Positions 8,823-18,170 of a stretch of DNA of 64,000 nucleotides are shown here, one piece after another. Each line of letters opens with the position of its first letter. Positions within the stretch are counted from its first letter, which is position 1. Origin of the DNA: Ruegeria sp. THAF57 (lineage in GTDB: Bacteria; Pseudomonadota; Alphaproteobacteria; Rhodobacterales; Rhodobacteraceae); the NCBI RefSeq assembly GCF_903914075.1, contig NZ_CAIWNQ010000006.1, forward strand, positions 149,223 to 213,222. The letters run 5' to 3'. A program made the position numbers and the translations under genes. The notes beneath the pieces were generated by a model. That model searched no databases. It had not been told where the DNA came from and saw only the letters and a list, made by a program, of their open reading frames with translations.

Positions 8823-9650
8823 TTAATCGCGCAGCAATTCGTTGATCCCTGTTTTCGAGCGGGTCTTTTCATCCACCCGCTTCACGATCACCGCGCAGTA
8901 CAGGCTGACATTGTTCTTGGACGGCATCGAACCGGCGACAACTACCGAATAGGGCGGCACTTCGCCATACATGACCTCACCGGTTTCGCGGTCGACGATC
9001 TTGGTCGACTTGCCGATGAACACGCCCATGCCCAGAACCGAGCCTTCGCGAACGATGCAGCCCTCGACCACTTCCGAACGCGCACCAATAAAGCAATTAT
9101 CCTCAATGATAGTCGGACCCGCCTGCATCGGCTCCAGCACGCCGCCGATGCCCACACCACCCGACAGGTGCACGTTCTTGCCGATCTGCGCGCAGGAACC
9201 CACGGTGGCCCAGGTGTCGACCATGGTGCCTTCATCCACATAAGCACCCAGGTTCACGAAAGAGGGCATCAGCACCACGCCCGGCGCGACATAGGCCGAC
9301 TTGCGGACGACACAGTTCGGAACGGCGCGGAACCCGGCATCCTTCCACTGGCCCTCGCCCCAACCGGCGAACTTGCTGTCCACCTTGTCCCACCAGCCGC
9401 CGTCCTGCGGGCCGCCGGTCTGGATTTCCATATCTTTGATGCGGAAGCCCAGCAAAACCGCTTTCTTGGCCCACTGGTTCACGTGCCAATCGCCGCTCTC
9501 CAGCTTTTCCGCCACGCGCAATGCTCCGCTGTCCAGTGCGTTCAGCGTATCCTCGATCGCCTCACGCTGCTCGCCTGTGGTGGCGGGGGTAATTGAGTCG
9601 CGCGCGTCCCAGGCGGCTTCGATGGCGGCTTCGAGTTGAGCGTTGGACAT
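8823..9650 (-). CDS. dapD: 2,3,4,5-tetrahydropyridine-2,6-dicarboxylate N-succinyltransferase
   Basis: Transfers succinyl from succinyl-CoA to tetrahydrodipicolinate in lysine/diaminopimelate synthesis. 275 residues from the ATG at 9650 ([10 protein letters not shown]), the typical length and N-terminus; the upstream extension in frame is not conserved-looking. The left-handed beta-helix hexapeptide repeats are obvious ([29 protein letters not shown] read as I/L/V-G-x4 units), as is [11 protein letters not shown]. It works with DapE encoded 2 kb downstream in the same direction. Confidence 0.96.
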   Translation of the reverse strand: MSNAQLEAAIEAAWDARDSITPATTGEQREAIEDTLNALDSGALRVAEKLESGDWHVNQWAKKAVLLGFRIKDMEIQTGGPQDGGWWDKVDSKFAGWGEGQWKDAGFRAVPNCVVRKSAYVAPGVVLMPSFVNLGAYVDEGTMVDTWATVGSCAQIGKNVHLSGGVGIGGVLEPMQAGPTIIEDNCFIGARSEVVEGCIVREGSVLGMGVFIGKSTKIVDRETGEVMYGEVPPYSVVVAGSMPSKNNVSLYCAVIVKRVDEKTRSKTGINELLRD

Positions 9651-9757
9651 GGGGGGCTCCCTGCAGAATCTGTTCACGTTGGTCTTGCCTATACGCAAGC
9701 AAAGGACTGGCCGCAATGCGACGCAGCAGGCACAGTTTGCGTCCGGTCGAGCCGGTT

Positions 9758-10675
9758 TCAGCCGCCCAGCGGGTCAGGAGAGATGTTGCCACCGCAGATA
9801 AGTACCGCCACCCGCTCTTGCGGTTCGGGTTTGTAAGCGCCCGATAGCAACGCGGCCAAAGCTGTTGCGCCCGCAGGTTCGACCAGAATCCGATGGGCGC
9901 GCCACAGCACCTTCTGCGCCTCGACGATGGCCTCGTCCGGCACCAGAACCGATGTCATGCCCTGCGCCAGTTCGAAACAGATCGACCCGATCCGCCGCGC
10001 GCCCAGCGCATTGGCCGCTATGCCCGAGACGGTGACATCCACAGGTTCCCCGGCACTCAACGCGGCGTTCAGCGCACAGGATGTCTCGGGCTCGACCGCC
10101 ACAACCTTGCGCGCCCCTTGCAGCCAAGCCTGCGCCCCGGCGATAAGACCACCGCCGCCGACCGCGACCAGAATAGTGTCCGCCTGCACCCCCTGCGCAT
10201 CCCATTCGGCGAAACAGGTGCCCTGACCAGCCACCGTCGCAGGCGCGTCATAGGCGTGTATCTGCATCGCGCCAGTCGCGTCCTCATGCGCCTGAGCCGC
10301 CGTCAACGCGTTGGCGTATTCACCCGACACCACAGTCAAATCCGCGCCTGTTTGCCGGATCAAAGCGATCTTTGACGGCCCCGCCAATTCGGGTACGAAA
10401 ATCTTGGCCGGATACCCCAATGTCTGAGCCGCATAAGCCGCCGCTGCCCCGTGATTACCACCCGACGCGGCCACAACACCGGCCTCGGGGACATCCATGC
10501 TGAGCAGCGTGTTAAACGCCCCGCGCGCCTTGAAGCTGCCGGTGTGCTGCATATGCTCCAGCTTCATCTCGACCGGATAGTCCAGACCCAGCGCACGGCT
10601 TTCCATCACCGGCGTGACCTGTGCATATCCGGCAATCCGGTCGGCGGCTGCTGAAATTTCGCTCTTCCAATTCAT
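9758..10675 (-). CDS. PLP-dependent serine/threonine dehydratase family protein
   Basis: Fold-type II PLP enzyme of 305 residues. The PLP lysine is K49 in [10 protein letters not shown]; the glycine-rich phosphate-binding loop is [18 protein letters not shown] is the substrate-binding Ser/Asn loop. It lacks a C-terminal ACT/regulatory domain, so it resembles catabolic threonine/serine dehydratases or racemases more than biosynthetic IlvA. The ATG at 10675 (MNWKSEIS) is preceded by GGAAG. It is divergent from the LOG-family gene. The exact amino-acid substrate cannot be read from sequence. Confidence 0.85.
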   Translation of the reverse strand: MNWKSEISAAADRIAGYAQVTPVMESRALGLDYPVEMKLEHMQHTGSFKARGAFNTLLSMDVPEAGVVAASGGNHGAAAAYAAQTLGYPAKIFVPELAGPSKIALIRQTGADLTVVSGEYANALTAAQAHEDATGAMQIHAYDAPATVAGQGTCFAEWDAQGVQADTILVAVGGGGLIAGAQAWLQGARKVVAVEPETSCALNAALSAGEPVDVTVSGIAANALGARRIGSICFELAQGMTSVLVPDEAIVEAQKVLWRAHRILVEPAGATALAALLSGAYKPEPQERVAVLICGGNISPDPLGG

Positions 10676-10754
10676 TCTTGTTCTTCCGTGACTGGCACTC
10701 TGACCGCGAACCCTATAGCTGTTTTGGAAACACGCAAGCAGGGAAACTTCACCC

Positions 10755-11597
10755 ATGAGAGAAGACCGCCACAGCCCGTTTCGCGACGCGCAGACCGACC
10801 GTTCGACCGCGAGCGAGGTGCCGGACACGCCCCAAACGCGGTCTCCGGCCTATCGCCTTGCCTTTGCCGATGACGAATTCCTGTGCCGGGACGAGCTGCG
10901 CCCGGTGCGGCTGCAGCTGGAACTGCTGAAACCCGAGATGCTGATGTCCGAGCGTCAGATCACCTCGACCATCGTGATGTTCGGCGGCGCACGCATCCCC
11001 GAGCCGTCGCAGAAACACACGGCCCGCACCGAAACGCTGGCCGGTCTGTCGCAGTATTATGACGAGGCACGTGAATTCGCCCGACTGATGACCGAGAAAT
11101 CGAACGAAACCGGCTGCCGCGAGAATGTCATCGTCACCGGCGGCGGGCCGGGCGTGATGGAGGCGGGAAACCGCGGCGCGCAGGATGCGGGCGGCTGCTC
11201 GATCGGGCTGAATATCGTGCTGCCGCATGAACAGGCGCCGAATGAATATGTCACGCCCGAACTCAGCTTCAACTTTCACTATTTCGCCATCCGCAAGATG
11301 CACTTTTTGATGCGCGCCCGCGCCATCACCATCTTTCCCGGCGGTTTCGGCACCATGGATGAGCTGTTCGAATCCCTGACCCTGATCCAGACCGGGCGCA
11401 TGGACCGCGTGCCCTTCCTGCTGTTTGGCCGCGAATTCTGGGAAAAGGTCATCAACTGGGAGGCGCTGGCCGATGCGGGCACCATCTCGGACGAAGATCT
11501 GGACCTGTTCCGCTTTGTCGACACCGCGCAAGAGGCGGTCGAGATCATCGAGAACTGGGAACCCGCCCCGCCCCGCGACGACATTCCGGGGCGCTGA
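10755..11597 (+). CDS. LOG-family (TIGR00730) nucleotide 5'-monophosphate phosphoribohydrolase-like protein
   Basis: 280 residues. The lysine-decarboxylase-like/LOG motif pair is complete: GGGPGVMEA (129-137) and PGGFGTMDE (195-203), which in characterised members form the active site that releases a base from a nucleoside 5'-monophosphate. An N-terminal extension of about 65 residues precedes the Rossmann core (TIVMFGGARIPEP). Many such proteins are mis-annotated as lysine decarboxylases. The next gene begins 4 bp downstream, so they are probably cotranscribed. Confidence 0.85.
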   Translation: MREDRHSPFRDAQTDRSTASEVPDTPQTRSPAYRLAFADDEFLCRDELRPVRLQLELLKPEMLMSERQITSTIVMFGGARIPEPSQKHTARTETLAGLSQYYDEAREFARLMTEKSNETGCRENVIVTGGGPGVMEAGNRGAQDAGGCSIGLNIVLPHEQAPNEYVTPELSFNFHYFAIRKMHFLMRARAITIFPGGFGTMDELFESLTLIQTGRMDRVPFLLFGREFWEKVINWEALADAGTISDEDLDLFRFVDTAQEAVEIIENWEPAPPRDDIPGR

Positions 11598-11600
11598 GAG

Positions 11601-12698
11601 ATGGCCCCAAAACCCGGAGAGATGTTGCACTTGCGCGGCAATGCCCTAAACGCCGGTGATCCTGTGGCGCTGCCCCTGACACAAAGCAGCATGTACCACC
11701 TGCCCGGCACGCCGGATGGCTTGCCCACCTATGGCCGGGTCGATAACCCCACTTGGGCGCATCTGGAACATGTGCTGGCCCATCTGGAAGACGCGCCGTG
11801 CCTTGTGTTCCCATCGGGCATGGCCGCGATATCGGCTGCGTTCTTTGCCACCATCAAGGCTGGGTCGCGCATCCTGATCCCCTCTGACGGCTATTACGTC
11901 ACCCGCGTGCTGGCGGATCGGTTCCTGTCCGGTCTGGGCGTGTCCGTTACCGAGCGTCCCACGACAGCGTTTACCGCAGGTGGCTTTGACGGGTTCGATG
12001 TGGTCTTTGTCGAAAGCCCCTCGAACCCCGGTCTGGATATGATGGACCTGCCCGCGATTGCGGCAGCCGTGCGCGCGGCCGGAGGGATCACGATTGCCGA
12101 CAACACCACCATGACCCCTCTGGGTCAGCGGCCGCTGGATCTGGGCGTGGATGTGGTTGTCGCGTCGGATACCAAAGCGATGGGTGGGCATTCCGACCTG
12201 TTGATGGGCCATGTCGCCAGCCGCAACGCGCAGATCATGGAACGGGTCGAAGAATGGCGGCGCGTGTCCGGCGCAATTCCCGGCCCGCATGAGGCATGGC
12301 TGCTGCATCGCGGGCTAGAAACGCTGGATGTGCGGTTCGACCGGATGTGTGCTTCGGCGCAGGTGCTAGCCGCGCGACTGGCGGATCTCCCTGTGGTGAA
12401 AGCCATCCGCTATCCCGGCCTGCCCTCTGATCCTGCGCACGCATTGGCGCGGGCGCAGACCGCGCGGTTCGGGTTCCTGCTGTCGATCACGCTGGACAGC
12501 GAAGACAAGGCCGAAACCTTTATCAACGCTTGCCCAATGCTTCGGCCCGCCACATCCTTCGGCGGTGTCCACAGTTCTGCCGAGCGTCGCGCGCGATGGG
12601 GCGACGATGTAGACCCGGCCTTCATCCGCCTTTCGGTCGGCTGCGAACCAACCGAGGAACTGTGGCAGGCGATCAATACCAGCCTGACTGCGCTGTGA
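11601..12698 (+). CDS. Cys/Met-metabolism PLP enzyme (cystathionine beta-lyase-like)
   Basis: 365 residues of the Cys_Met_Meta_PP family (fold type I). The PLP lysine is K192 in SDTKAMGGHSD. Other family blocks: FPSGMAAISA (PLP-phosphate loop), VFVESPSNPGLD and IADNTTMTPLGQRPL. The C-terminal RPATSFGGVHSS and FIRLSVGCE are the substrate-carboxylate region. The best guess is cystathionine beta-lyase, but gamma-lyase/synthase cannot be excluded. It starts 4 bp after the LOG gene and ends directly against the convergent gene (no gap). Confidence 0.85.
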   Translation: MAPKPGEMLHLRGNALNAGDPVALPLTQSSMYHLPGTPDGLPTYGRVDNPTWAHLEHVLAHLEDAPCLVFPSGMAAISAAFFATIKAGSRILIPSDGYYVTRVLADRFLSGLGVSVTERPTTAFTAGGFDGFDVVFVESPSNPGLDMMDLPAIAAAVRAAGGITIADNTTMTPLGQRPLDLGVDVVVASDTKAMGGHSDLLMGHVASRNAQIMERVEEWRRVSGAIPGPHEAWLLHRGLETLDVRFDRMCASAQVLAARLADLPVVKAIRYPGLPSDPAHALARAQTARFGFLLSITLDSEDKAETFINACPMLRPATSFGGVHSSAERRARWGDDVDPAFIRLSVGCEPTEELWQAINTSLTAL

Positions 12699-13085
12699 TT
12701 ACTTTTTCTTCTGCTCGCGCAGCTCAGTGAACACATAGATCGGCAGCACGATGCTGGCGATTAACGCCCCCAGCCAGACCAGCAAGGTCGCCGCCAGCAG
12801 GTTCGAAATTCCACCCACGGTCAGACCGTTGGTAATCAGGTCGGTCAACAACAGCCCCACGAATGTCACGATCAGTGCGATACCACCCTTGATCGCGGGG
12901 GCGCGCTTTTCACCTAGCTTCAGGATCAGCGGCTCGGCGATCCACTGAACCAGCGTAAAGACGATCACCACAACGATGAACGAGATCGGCCGGATCGCGA
13001 ATTCGGGCAGCAAAATCGCGGCAAGCAACAACCCGATGGCGTTACCGACCAGCAGGGCCAGAATGGACTTGAGTCTGCGCGTCAT
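12699..13085 (-). CDS. Small integral membrane protein, four-TM phage-holin-IV-like family
   Basis: 128 residues with four hydrophobic segments: ALLVGNAIGLLLAAILLPEF, ISFIVVVIVFTLVQWIAEP, IALIVTFVGLLLTDLI and LLAATLLVWLGALIASIVLP, ending in a lysine-rich cytoplasmic tail (LREQKKK). This spacing resembles the superfamily IV holin-like/YvlD membrane proteins, which are mostly chromosomal and not phage genes. I chose the ATG at 13085 (MTRRLKS), which gives a positively charged N-terminus. Function unknown. Confidence 0.75.
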   Translation of the reverse strand: MTRRLKSILALLVGNAIGLLLAAILLPEFAIRPISFIVVVIVFTLVQWIAEPLILKLGEKRAPAIKGGIALIVTFVGLLLTDLITNGLTVGGISNLLAATLLVWLGALIASIVLPIYVFTELREQKKK

Positions 13086-13239
13086 TGAGGTCTCCGTCAG
13101 CAATCAATTAGAAACATGAAGATATTAGCAGGATTAAGCAATTTAGCGAGGCGTTTCAAAAGCCCCTTCCTTTTGGCCTGTTGAAATCGCATGATAAAAC
13201 GGAACTATCAAGATCAGACCCCCACCGATGAGAGGTGAG

Positions 13240-14157
13240 ATGAGCGACGATCCTTACTCCGTCCTTGGTGTTGCGAAAGACGCCACCGCTGCCGAAATCA
13301 AGAAAGCCTATCGGCGTATCGCCAAGGAATGTCACCCGGACCTGAAACCCGGCGACGCCGAGGCAGAGGCCAAGTTCAAAGCTGCCGCAGCTGCCTATGA
13401 CCTGCTGAAAGATCCCGACACACGCGCGCGATACGACAATGGCGAGATTGACGCCTCGGGTCAGGAACGCGCCCAGCAGCAATACTACCGCGACTATGCC
13501 GAGGCCGCTGGAAACCCCTATCGCGGGCGGGCTGCGGACCCGGACGATATGTCCGACATCTTTGCCGAGTTCATGCGGGGGCGCGGCGGCTTTGGCCAGC
13601 GCAGTCAGGACTTTCACGCGCCCGGCCACAATCGCGGCTACAGCCTGCAAATCAGTTTTCTGGATGCTGTGTTCGGGGCAAGTCAGAAGCTGACGCTGCC
13701 CGATGGCGACCGGATCGAGGTCAAAATTCCGGCAGGCATTACCGATGGCCAGACGATCCGTCTGCGCGGCAAAGGCGATCCCGGCTTTGGAGAAGGGCCA
13801 CCGGGTGATGCTCTGGTCACGGTTTCGGTCGCGCCGCATCCGGTCTTTGATCGTCAGGGGGATGATATCCACATCACTCTGCCCATCTCGATTGATGAGG
13901 CCATACTAGGTGGCAAAGTCCCTGCACCAACGATTGATGGTGGCGTCAATGTCAGCGTCCCTGCAGGAACCAGCAGCGGCAAGACGCTGCGATTGCGCGG
14001 CAAGGGAGTCAAAAAACGCGGGTCATCTGAACGGGGCGACCAGTTGATCGAACTGACTGTCGCCCTGCCAGACGAGATAGATGCAGACCTGAAAACTTTC
14101 TTCGAAACATGGCGCGAAGCCCACAGCTATGACCCGCGCAAAGGAATGCCGTCATGA
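13240..14157 (+). CDS. cbpA: DnaJ-like co-chaperone, CbpA type
   Basis: 305 residues. A J domain at 4-68 has the HPD motif (32-34) that stimulates DnaK ATPase. A Gly/Phe-poor linker follows, then two C-terminal peptide-binding beta domains (about 130-290; KIPAGITDGQTIRLRGKG and SVPAGTSSGKTLRLRGKG). The zinc-finger CxxCxGxG repeats of DnaJ are absent, which defines the CbpA/class II type. The ATG at 13240 has AGAGG at 13231-13235; the upstream ATG at 13228 is less well placed. The stop overlaps cbpM (ATGA). Confidence 0.92.
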   Translation: MSDDPYSVLGVAKDATAAEIKKAYRRIAKECHPDLKPGDAEAEAKFKAAAAAYDLLKDPDTRARYDNGEIDASGQERAQQQYYRDYAEAAGNPYRGRAADPDDMSDIFAEFMRGRGGFGQRSQDFHAPGHNRGYSLQISFLDAVFGASQKLTLPDGDRIEVKIPAGITDGQTIRLRGKGDPGFGEGPPGDALVTVSVAPHPVFDRQGDDIHITLPISIDEAILGGKVPAPTIDGGVNVSVPAGTSSGKTLRLRGKGVKKRGSSERGDQLIELTVALPDEIDADLKTFFETWREAHSYDPRKGMPS

Positions 14158-14498
14158 CACGCACCCTGACCGAAGAGGAACTGATCACAACCGTTGCCCG
14201 GCTGACCTCGACCCGGCTGTCCGAATATCTCGCCGCCGAAATCGTCATCCCGGAGCAGACAAACCGGGGATTGGTATATCACACGCTGGATGTGGCGCGG
14301 CTGGAACTTGCCTGTGAATTGCACGAGCAATACGACATGGAAGCTGACGCGCTGGCCATGATGATCTCATTGATTGACCAGATGCATGGGCTGCGTGCGG
14401 AACTGCGCGAGGTTCTGAGCGCGGTCGAAGCCCAGCCCGACCCCGTGCGGCAAACTCTGATCGAAGTGATCGGCGCGGCGCGGTTCGGCCCCAAGTAA
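14154..14498 (+). CDS. cbpM: Chaperone modulator CbpM-like protein
   Basis: 114 residues. The MerR-like pattern (LTEEELITTVARLTSTRLSEY, then RGLVYHTLDVARLELACELHEQY) and the helical tail resemble CbpM, which binds the J domain of CbpA and inhibits it. Direct overlap with the cbpA stop supports this: regulator and target made in coupled fashion. It converges on the cytochrome P460 gene with 4 bp between stops. CbpM sequences are divergent, so the name rests on context as much as on motifs. Confidence 0.8.
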   Translation: MTRTLTEEELITTVARLTSTRLSEYLAAEIVIPEQTNRGLVYHTLDVARLELACELHEQYDMEADALAMMISLIDQMHGLRAELREVLSAVEAQPDPVRQTLIEVIGAARFGPK

Positions 14499-14502
14499 CA
14501 GG

Positions 14503-15129
14503 TCAGTTTCCGACCACGTATTCCTCGGGTACGAAAAAGGTATAGTCACGATCCGCGACGGCCTCATGACAATCGTGGCAATAGGCGACGTTGTCCGCGC
14601 GATCCCCCATGGTGTCGCCAAACAGGGACCCGTCCGGCATGACCATGATATAGCGCCAGTCAGCCGTTTCCGGACTGGTGCCTTCGGCCAGTTTTTCCAT
14701 GACGAACAACGCACCGGGATGGGTGTTTCCTTCGTCCGTCACGGTCATGCTGTCCTTGGCCAGCACCGACCCTGTCGGCAGTTTTTCACCTTCCTGCAAA
14801 GTCCCGTAATTATGCGCCATACGGTTTGCATAACTGTTCACGAACCGCTGCCCATGCGTGGCTGAAATGTAGGGCGCGTCATTAAAAAGGGGCCAGTTCT
14901 GATAATTCCTCAACTGTTCAAACTGCGCTGCCGCGTATCCTTGTGCCATTCGCTTTTGCAATGATGTGTAGATTTGCAGCGCTTCTTCCTTTGACAACTC
15001 TGCCGGGTTTTCGATCGCCAGATGCGCATCCTCCCCCCCGGACTGAGCCAGCGCCTGCCTCGCATCAACAATTGCAAATGAAAGTGCGTAAATTAAACAA
15101 AGTCTTAGTGCTATCAAACGAGAAAACAT
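14503..15129 (-). CDS. Cytochrome P460 family protein
   Basis: A periplasmic haem protein of 208 residues. A signal peptide (LIALRLCLIYALSFAIVDARQALAQ) precedes the P460 domain. The c-type haem-binding motif CHDCH is near the C-terminus, inside NVAYCHDCHEAVADRDYTFFVP, as in the family. Residues such as HPGALFVMEK and WRYIMVMPDGS belong to the same fold. Characterised P460 enzymes oxidise hydroxylamine or NO-related species; many homologues are of unknown role. The ATG at 15129 is preferred to the in-frame TTG at 15150. No nitrification genes are nearby. Confidence 0.82.
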   Translation of the reverse strand: MFSRLIALRLCLIYALSFAIVDARQALAQSGGEDAHLAIENPAELSKEEALQIYTSLQKRMAQGYAAAQFEQLRNYQNWPLFNDAPYISATHGQRFVNSYANRMAHNYGTLQEGEKLPTGSVLAKDSMTVTDEGNTHPGALFVMEKLAEGTSPETADWRYIMVMPDGSLFGDTMGDRADNVAYCHDCHEAVADRDYTFFVPEEYVVGN

Positions 15130-15226
15130 ACTGATCGCCCAAATGGTCAATTCGTTCAGTTGAAAGCCGCGTGCCGTACAAGAGGAACAATAGCGCTCTT
15201 GAACAATCGCGCCATGTCTGGGTGCC

Positions 15227-15260
15227 TGCCTTCACCGCTTTGTGTGCTTGGGTGAAGGCA
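15227..15260. repeat. Perfect 10-bp inverted repeat in the intergenic region upstream of the P460 gene
   Basis: TGCCTTCACC (15227-15236) and GGTGAAGGCA (15251-15260) enclose a 14-nt loop. No T-run follows on either strand, so it is not an ordinary terminator. It lies about 100 bp upstream of the cytochrome P460 start within a 228-bp gap that holds no convincing gene. It could be an RNA leader structure, a regulator site or an rlmN mRNA 3' end. Confidence 0.5.
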
Positions 15261-15357
15261 AATGCCGAGTCTATATCAGACATATATATCAAACTACGCA
15301 TGCAATAGACAGCGTTTGGCGCAGAAAATCTGCCAGCGGGTGGTGTAAATTTAGGGC

Positions 15358-16548
15358 TTAGCTCCCGTCCAGGCCCGCTTCTGCTGCGATCTGCTTTCGA
15401 GATTTTCTGGCGCGTTCGGTTGCCGATTTCAACTGGCCACAGGCCGCCATGATGTCTTCACCGCGCGTTTTCCGGATCGGCGACGCATACCCCGCCTGAT
15501 AGATGATATTCGCAAATGCCCGGATACGATTATTCGAACTGCGTTTGTAGGGCGCGCCGGGCCATTCGTTGAACGGGATCAGATTGATCTTGGCCGGTAT
15601 CTTATGTCGCTTGATATGGTCGATCAGACGATGCGCGTCGTCATCGCTGTCATTCACGCCATCCAGCATCACGTATTCGAACGTGATCCGTTCAGAATTC
15701 GACACATTCGGATAGCTAGCCAAAACGCCCAGCAATTCCTCAATGTTCCAGCGTTTGTTGATCGGAACCAAAACATCGCGGGTCTCGTCCGTCGTGGCGT
15801 GGAACGAGATCGCCAACAAGCAGCCGATTTCCTCGGCGGTGCGGGCAATTTCGGGCACCACGCCACTGGTCGACAAGGTGATCCGGCGACGAGACAGGGA
15901 AATTCCTTCGGGGTCCATGGCGATCTTCATCGCGTCGCGGACATTTTCGAAATTGTAGAGCGGTTCACCCATGCCCATCAGAACGATGTTCGACAGCAGG
16001 CGTGTTTCATCCTTGGGCGCGCCGGGGGTGGGCCATTCGTCCAGATCGTCGCGCGCCATCATCACCTGACCGACGATTTCCGCCGCTGTCAGGTTGCGCA
16101 CCAGCTTTTGCGTCCCAGTGTGGCAGAAAGAACAGGTCAGCGTGCACCCTACCTGCGAGGAAATACACAGCGTGCCGCGATCGTCCTCGGGGATATAAAC
16201 CACCTCGACCTCATGCCCACCGGCGATGCGGCACAGGTACTTGCGGGTGCCGTCTTCGGACACCTGACGGGTCACGACCTCGGGGATTTCGATGACGAAA
16301 TGCTCGGCCAGTTGGGCGCGATACGCTTTGGCAAGGTTCGTCATCTCGGCAAAGTCGCGCTTGCCCCACTGGTAAATCCACTGCCAGATTTGTCCGGTGC
16401 GCATCTTGGCCTGCTTTTCCGGTGTGCCATGGTCGATCAGCGCCGCGCGCAACTGGTCACGGGTCAGACCGACAAGGTTCACTTTCCCCTCGGGCAATTT
16501 GCGGGGGATCGTCATGACGTCTTGAGTGATCGGCGCTTTGGGCGACAT
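15358..16548 (-). CDS. rlmN: Dual-specificity 23S rRNA/tRNA adenine-C2 methyltransferase RlmN
   Basis: Radical-SAM enzyme that makes 2-methyladenosine at A2503 of 23S rRNA and A37 of some tRNAs. 396 residues. The iron-sulfur cysteines are C135, C139 and C142 (GCTLTCSFC); the methyl-carrying cysteine is near the C-terminus at about C370 (MAACGQLKS). Other conserved blocks: [13 protein letters not shown] and [11 protein letters not shown]. The start at 16548 gives the N-terminus usual for this family. Upstream lies about 80 bp before the next gene. Confidence 0.96.
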   Translation of the reverse strand: MSPKAPITQDVMTIPRKLPEGKVNLVGLTRDQLRAALIDHGTPEKQAKMRTGQIWQWIYQWGKRDFAEMTNLAKAYRAQLAEHFVIEIPEVVTRQVSEDGTRKYLCRIAGGHEVEVVYIPEDDRGTLCISSQVGCTLTCSFCHTGTQKLVRNLTAAEIVGQVMMARDDLDEWPTPGAPKDETRLLSNIVLMGMGEPLYNFENVRDAMKIAMDPEGISLSRRRITLSTSGVVPEIARTAEEIGCLLAISFHATTDETRDVLVPINKRWNIEELLGVLASYPNVSNSERITFEYVMLDGVNDSDDDAHRLIDHIKRHKIPAKINLIPFNEWPGAPYKRSSNNRIRAFANIIYQAGYASPIRKTRGEDIMAACGQLKSATERARKSRKQIAAEAGLDGS

Positions 16549-16626
16549 GGGCTATCTCGGTAGATTCTGGCTTGGGATGCGCCTCTATATAGGACCCAGC
16601 GCAAAGATCAAAAGGAATCGTACAGA

Positions 16627-17004
16627 TCAATTTGCAAGACGCAGCAGTTCGTCCACGCGCGCGCGGCCAAGCTCAACTCGGCAAGAGGTGATGCCGATGC
16701 CTGTCCCCGACCCGCCCCCATACGATGCACCCACAGCTTCGCACTGTGCGTCCCTGTACCTTATCCACGCATCTTGCGACGCTTCCAAGGCAGGCTGGAC
16801 GACAACGCGTTGCGTCACGTCGTCCAGTTCTTTCGCGGACTGCATCGCAATCGCATAACTTGTCTCCAGTGCCAGTTCGACGCGCTGTTCCATGTCGCCG
16901 ACACATGTTCCGATTTCGACCTGGGAACTTGCGTCGCCACACTCCAAAGCAGGATCCGCCGCTGCGGAGGACGAAAGCAACAAGACGAAAATAGCAAAAC
17001 GCAT
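16627..17004 (-). CDS. Lysozyme-inhibitor LprI-like (DUF1311) periplasmic protein
   Basis: 125 residues with a signal peptide (MRFAIFVLLLSSSAAA). The mature part matches the LprI/DUF1311 pattern: a cysteine pair near the start (ECGDASSQVEIGTC), a helical stretch, then WIRYRDAQCEA and a final Cys before RVELGRARVDELLRL. Some members inhibit lysozyme; most are untested. The ATG at 17004 is chosen because it begins the signal peptide. It lies downstream of the small lipoprotein gene on the same strand. Confidence 0.78.
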   Translation of the reverse strand: MRFAIFVLLLSSSAAADPALECGDASSQVEIGTCVGDMEQRVELALETSYAIAMQSAKELDDVTQRVVVQPALEASQDAWIRYRDAQCEAVGASYGGGSGTGIGITSCRVELGRARVDELLRLAN

Positions 17005-17077
17005 GACCAAGCCCCTGAAATTGCTGATACGGCAATTGCTACAATAGCACGCGATCGGCAACGACCCCAAACGCGTG

Positions 17078-17108
17078 TTGGCCGCATCAGCAGGGCTTAT
17101 GCGGCCAA
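17078..17108. repeat. 10-bp inverted repeat downstream of the small lipoprotein gene
   Basis: TTGGCCGCAT (17078-17087) and ATGCGGCCAA (17099-17108) with an 11-nt loop, perfect. It sits between the lipoprotein stop (17153) and the LprI-like start (17004), both on the minus strand. No T-run follows, so it may be a transcript-stabilising or weak termination hairpin. Confidence 0.5.
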
Positions 17109-17152
17109 TGCCCTAAGGTTTGTTCGGACTGGTTTGTGCCGCCAAAAGACGC

Positions 17153-17320
17153 TCAGACCCCGGCAGGCAAGATATCACAGTCCGAGGCATCCAATGTTTG
17201 CACCGGATCATCCGGGCCGCATTGGTCCCCGGTTACCGGGTAGGTACTTGCTTCTTTTTCACACGCGCCAAGAAACACGGTGGCTGCCATCAACAACGCA
17301 GAAAGGGATTTGTTCAGCAT
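17153..17320 (-). CDS. Small lipoprotein (55 residues)
   Basis: Found by reading the minus strand by eye. The start ATG at 17320 has AAGGAA about 8 nt upstream. The N-terminus MLNKSLSALLMAATVFLGAC is a lipoprotein signal with lipobox LGAC, so Cys20 would be lipidated. The mature part is only 36 residues and has two more cysteines (DQCGPDDP and SDCDILPAG). There is no Asp at +2, so outer-membrane sorting would be expected from the E. coli rule. Function is not recognised; the spacing and complete signal make it convincing as a gene. Confidence 0.72.
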   Translation of the reverse strand: MLNKSLSALLMAATVFLGACEKEASTYPVTGDQCGPDDPVQTLDASDCDILPAGV

Positions 17321-17455
17321 CTGCAGATTCCTTCATTATTACTGAACCGATGAGTTCAGAAAATGAGGTCCCTCGCATTGATACGGATCAAATAGACGGT
17401 CAACGCCCGACAAAAGAGAACCCAGCTAAATGACGGGGCGATCTGGCGAACAAAC

Positions 17456-17992
17456 TTATTGGTTGGTGCAGCGCTTTTCAGCGTCTTCGATCGCAGCCGT
17501 GAACCCTAGCAACGAGAACGTGTCTTTGGTCTGCGTGCCACGCTCGGACCGGGCCGTCAGGACAGCTTCGGTACCGCGCTTCATGGCTGCAACCACTTTG
17601 AGGTCTTCGCCCTCGGTCGCGGGCCATGCCCATTCGCCTTCGGTGATCAGCTCGAACTTGGTGCCGTCAACGTCCAGGTTAACAGTTGAACCGGCTGCAA
17701 AGGGATAGCCGCCGGTGAACGTGACTTGACCCTTCACTTCGGCGTTGGGGCGGTAAAAGACGAACAACAGGATGTCGCTGCGGCGGACCGACACAACGCG
17801 CCCACCTCGTGTGTTTACCGTTTCTTTCGGGGCGGATACGCTCCAGCATTCCGTGGGATCATCCTCGACGAACACGCTCCAGTCCGTTTTGGCTGCAACG
17901 CGATTTGTGCTGGTCGCCTGCTGAGCGGTTGCTGTTGTAGCCATCCCTGCCACGCAAAGACCCGCGATCACGCGGACAAGCTTTGATCCCAT
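17456..17992 (-). CDS. Invasion-associated locus B (IalB) family protein
   Basis: 178 residues with a signal peptide (VIAGLCVAGMATTATAQ). The mature domain has the IalB pattern: WSVFVEDDPTECWSVSAP near the start, then VRRSDILLFVFYRPN, and a C-terminal Cys (EKRCTNQ) that can pair with the first. IalB was named for Bartonella but homologues are common in free-living alphaproteobacteria, where the role is unknown; invasion is not implied. A 164-bp gap separates it from the divergent asparaginase gene. Confidence 0.82.
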   Translation of the reverse strand: MGSKLVRVIAGLCVAGMATTATAQQATSTNRVAAKTDWSVFVEDDPTECWSVSAPKETVNTRGGRVVSVRRSDILLFVFYRPNAEVKGQVTFTGGYPFAAGSTVNLDVDGTKFELITEGEWAWPATEGEDLKVVAAMKRGTEAVLTARSERGTQTKDTFSLLGFTAAIEDAEKRCTNQ

Positions 17993-18170
17993 TGTCCAGC
18001 CTCCTAGCTCGACCTAATACCTCATACCCACCGAACATGCCTGCGAACCCTGCCTGGTTCGTCTGTGAGTTGCGTAATCCGGTGATTGCCGACATACACA
18101 CACTAACGCAGGTTTCGCCACAGGCGAAAGGGCGATTGGCAGAATTTTGCGCATGTTACGGAGGGTTCAG

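Noticed and set aside
12699..13085. Holin-like gene as a prophage sign
   Set aside because: No other phage gene is near, and this four-helix family is commonly chromosomal.
17456..17992. IalB-like protein as a virulence factor
   Set aside because: The family is widespread in non-pathogenic alphaproteobacteria; the name alone does not support invasion.
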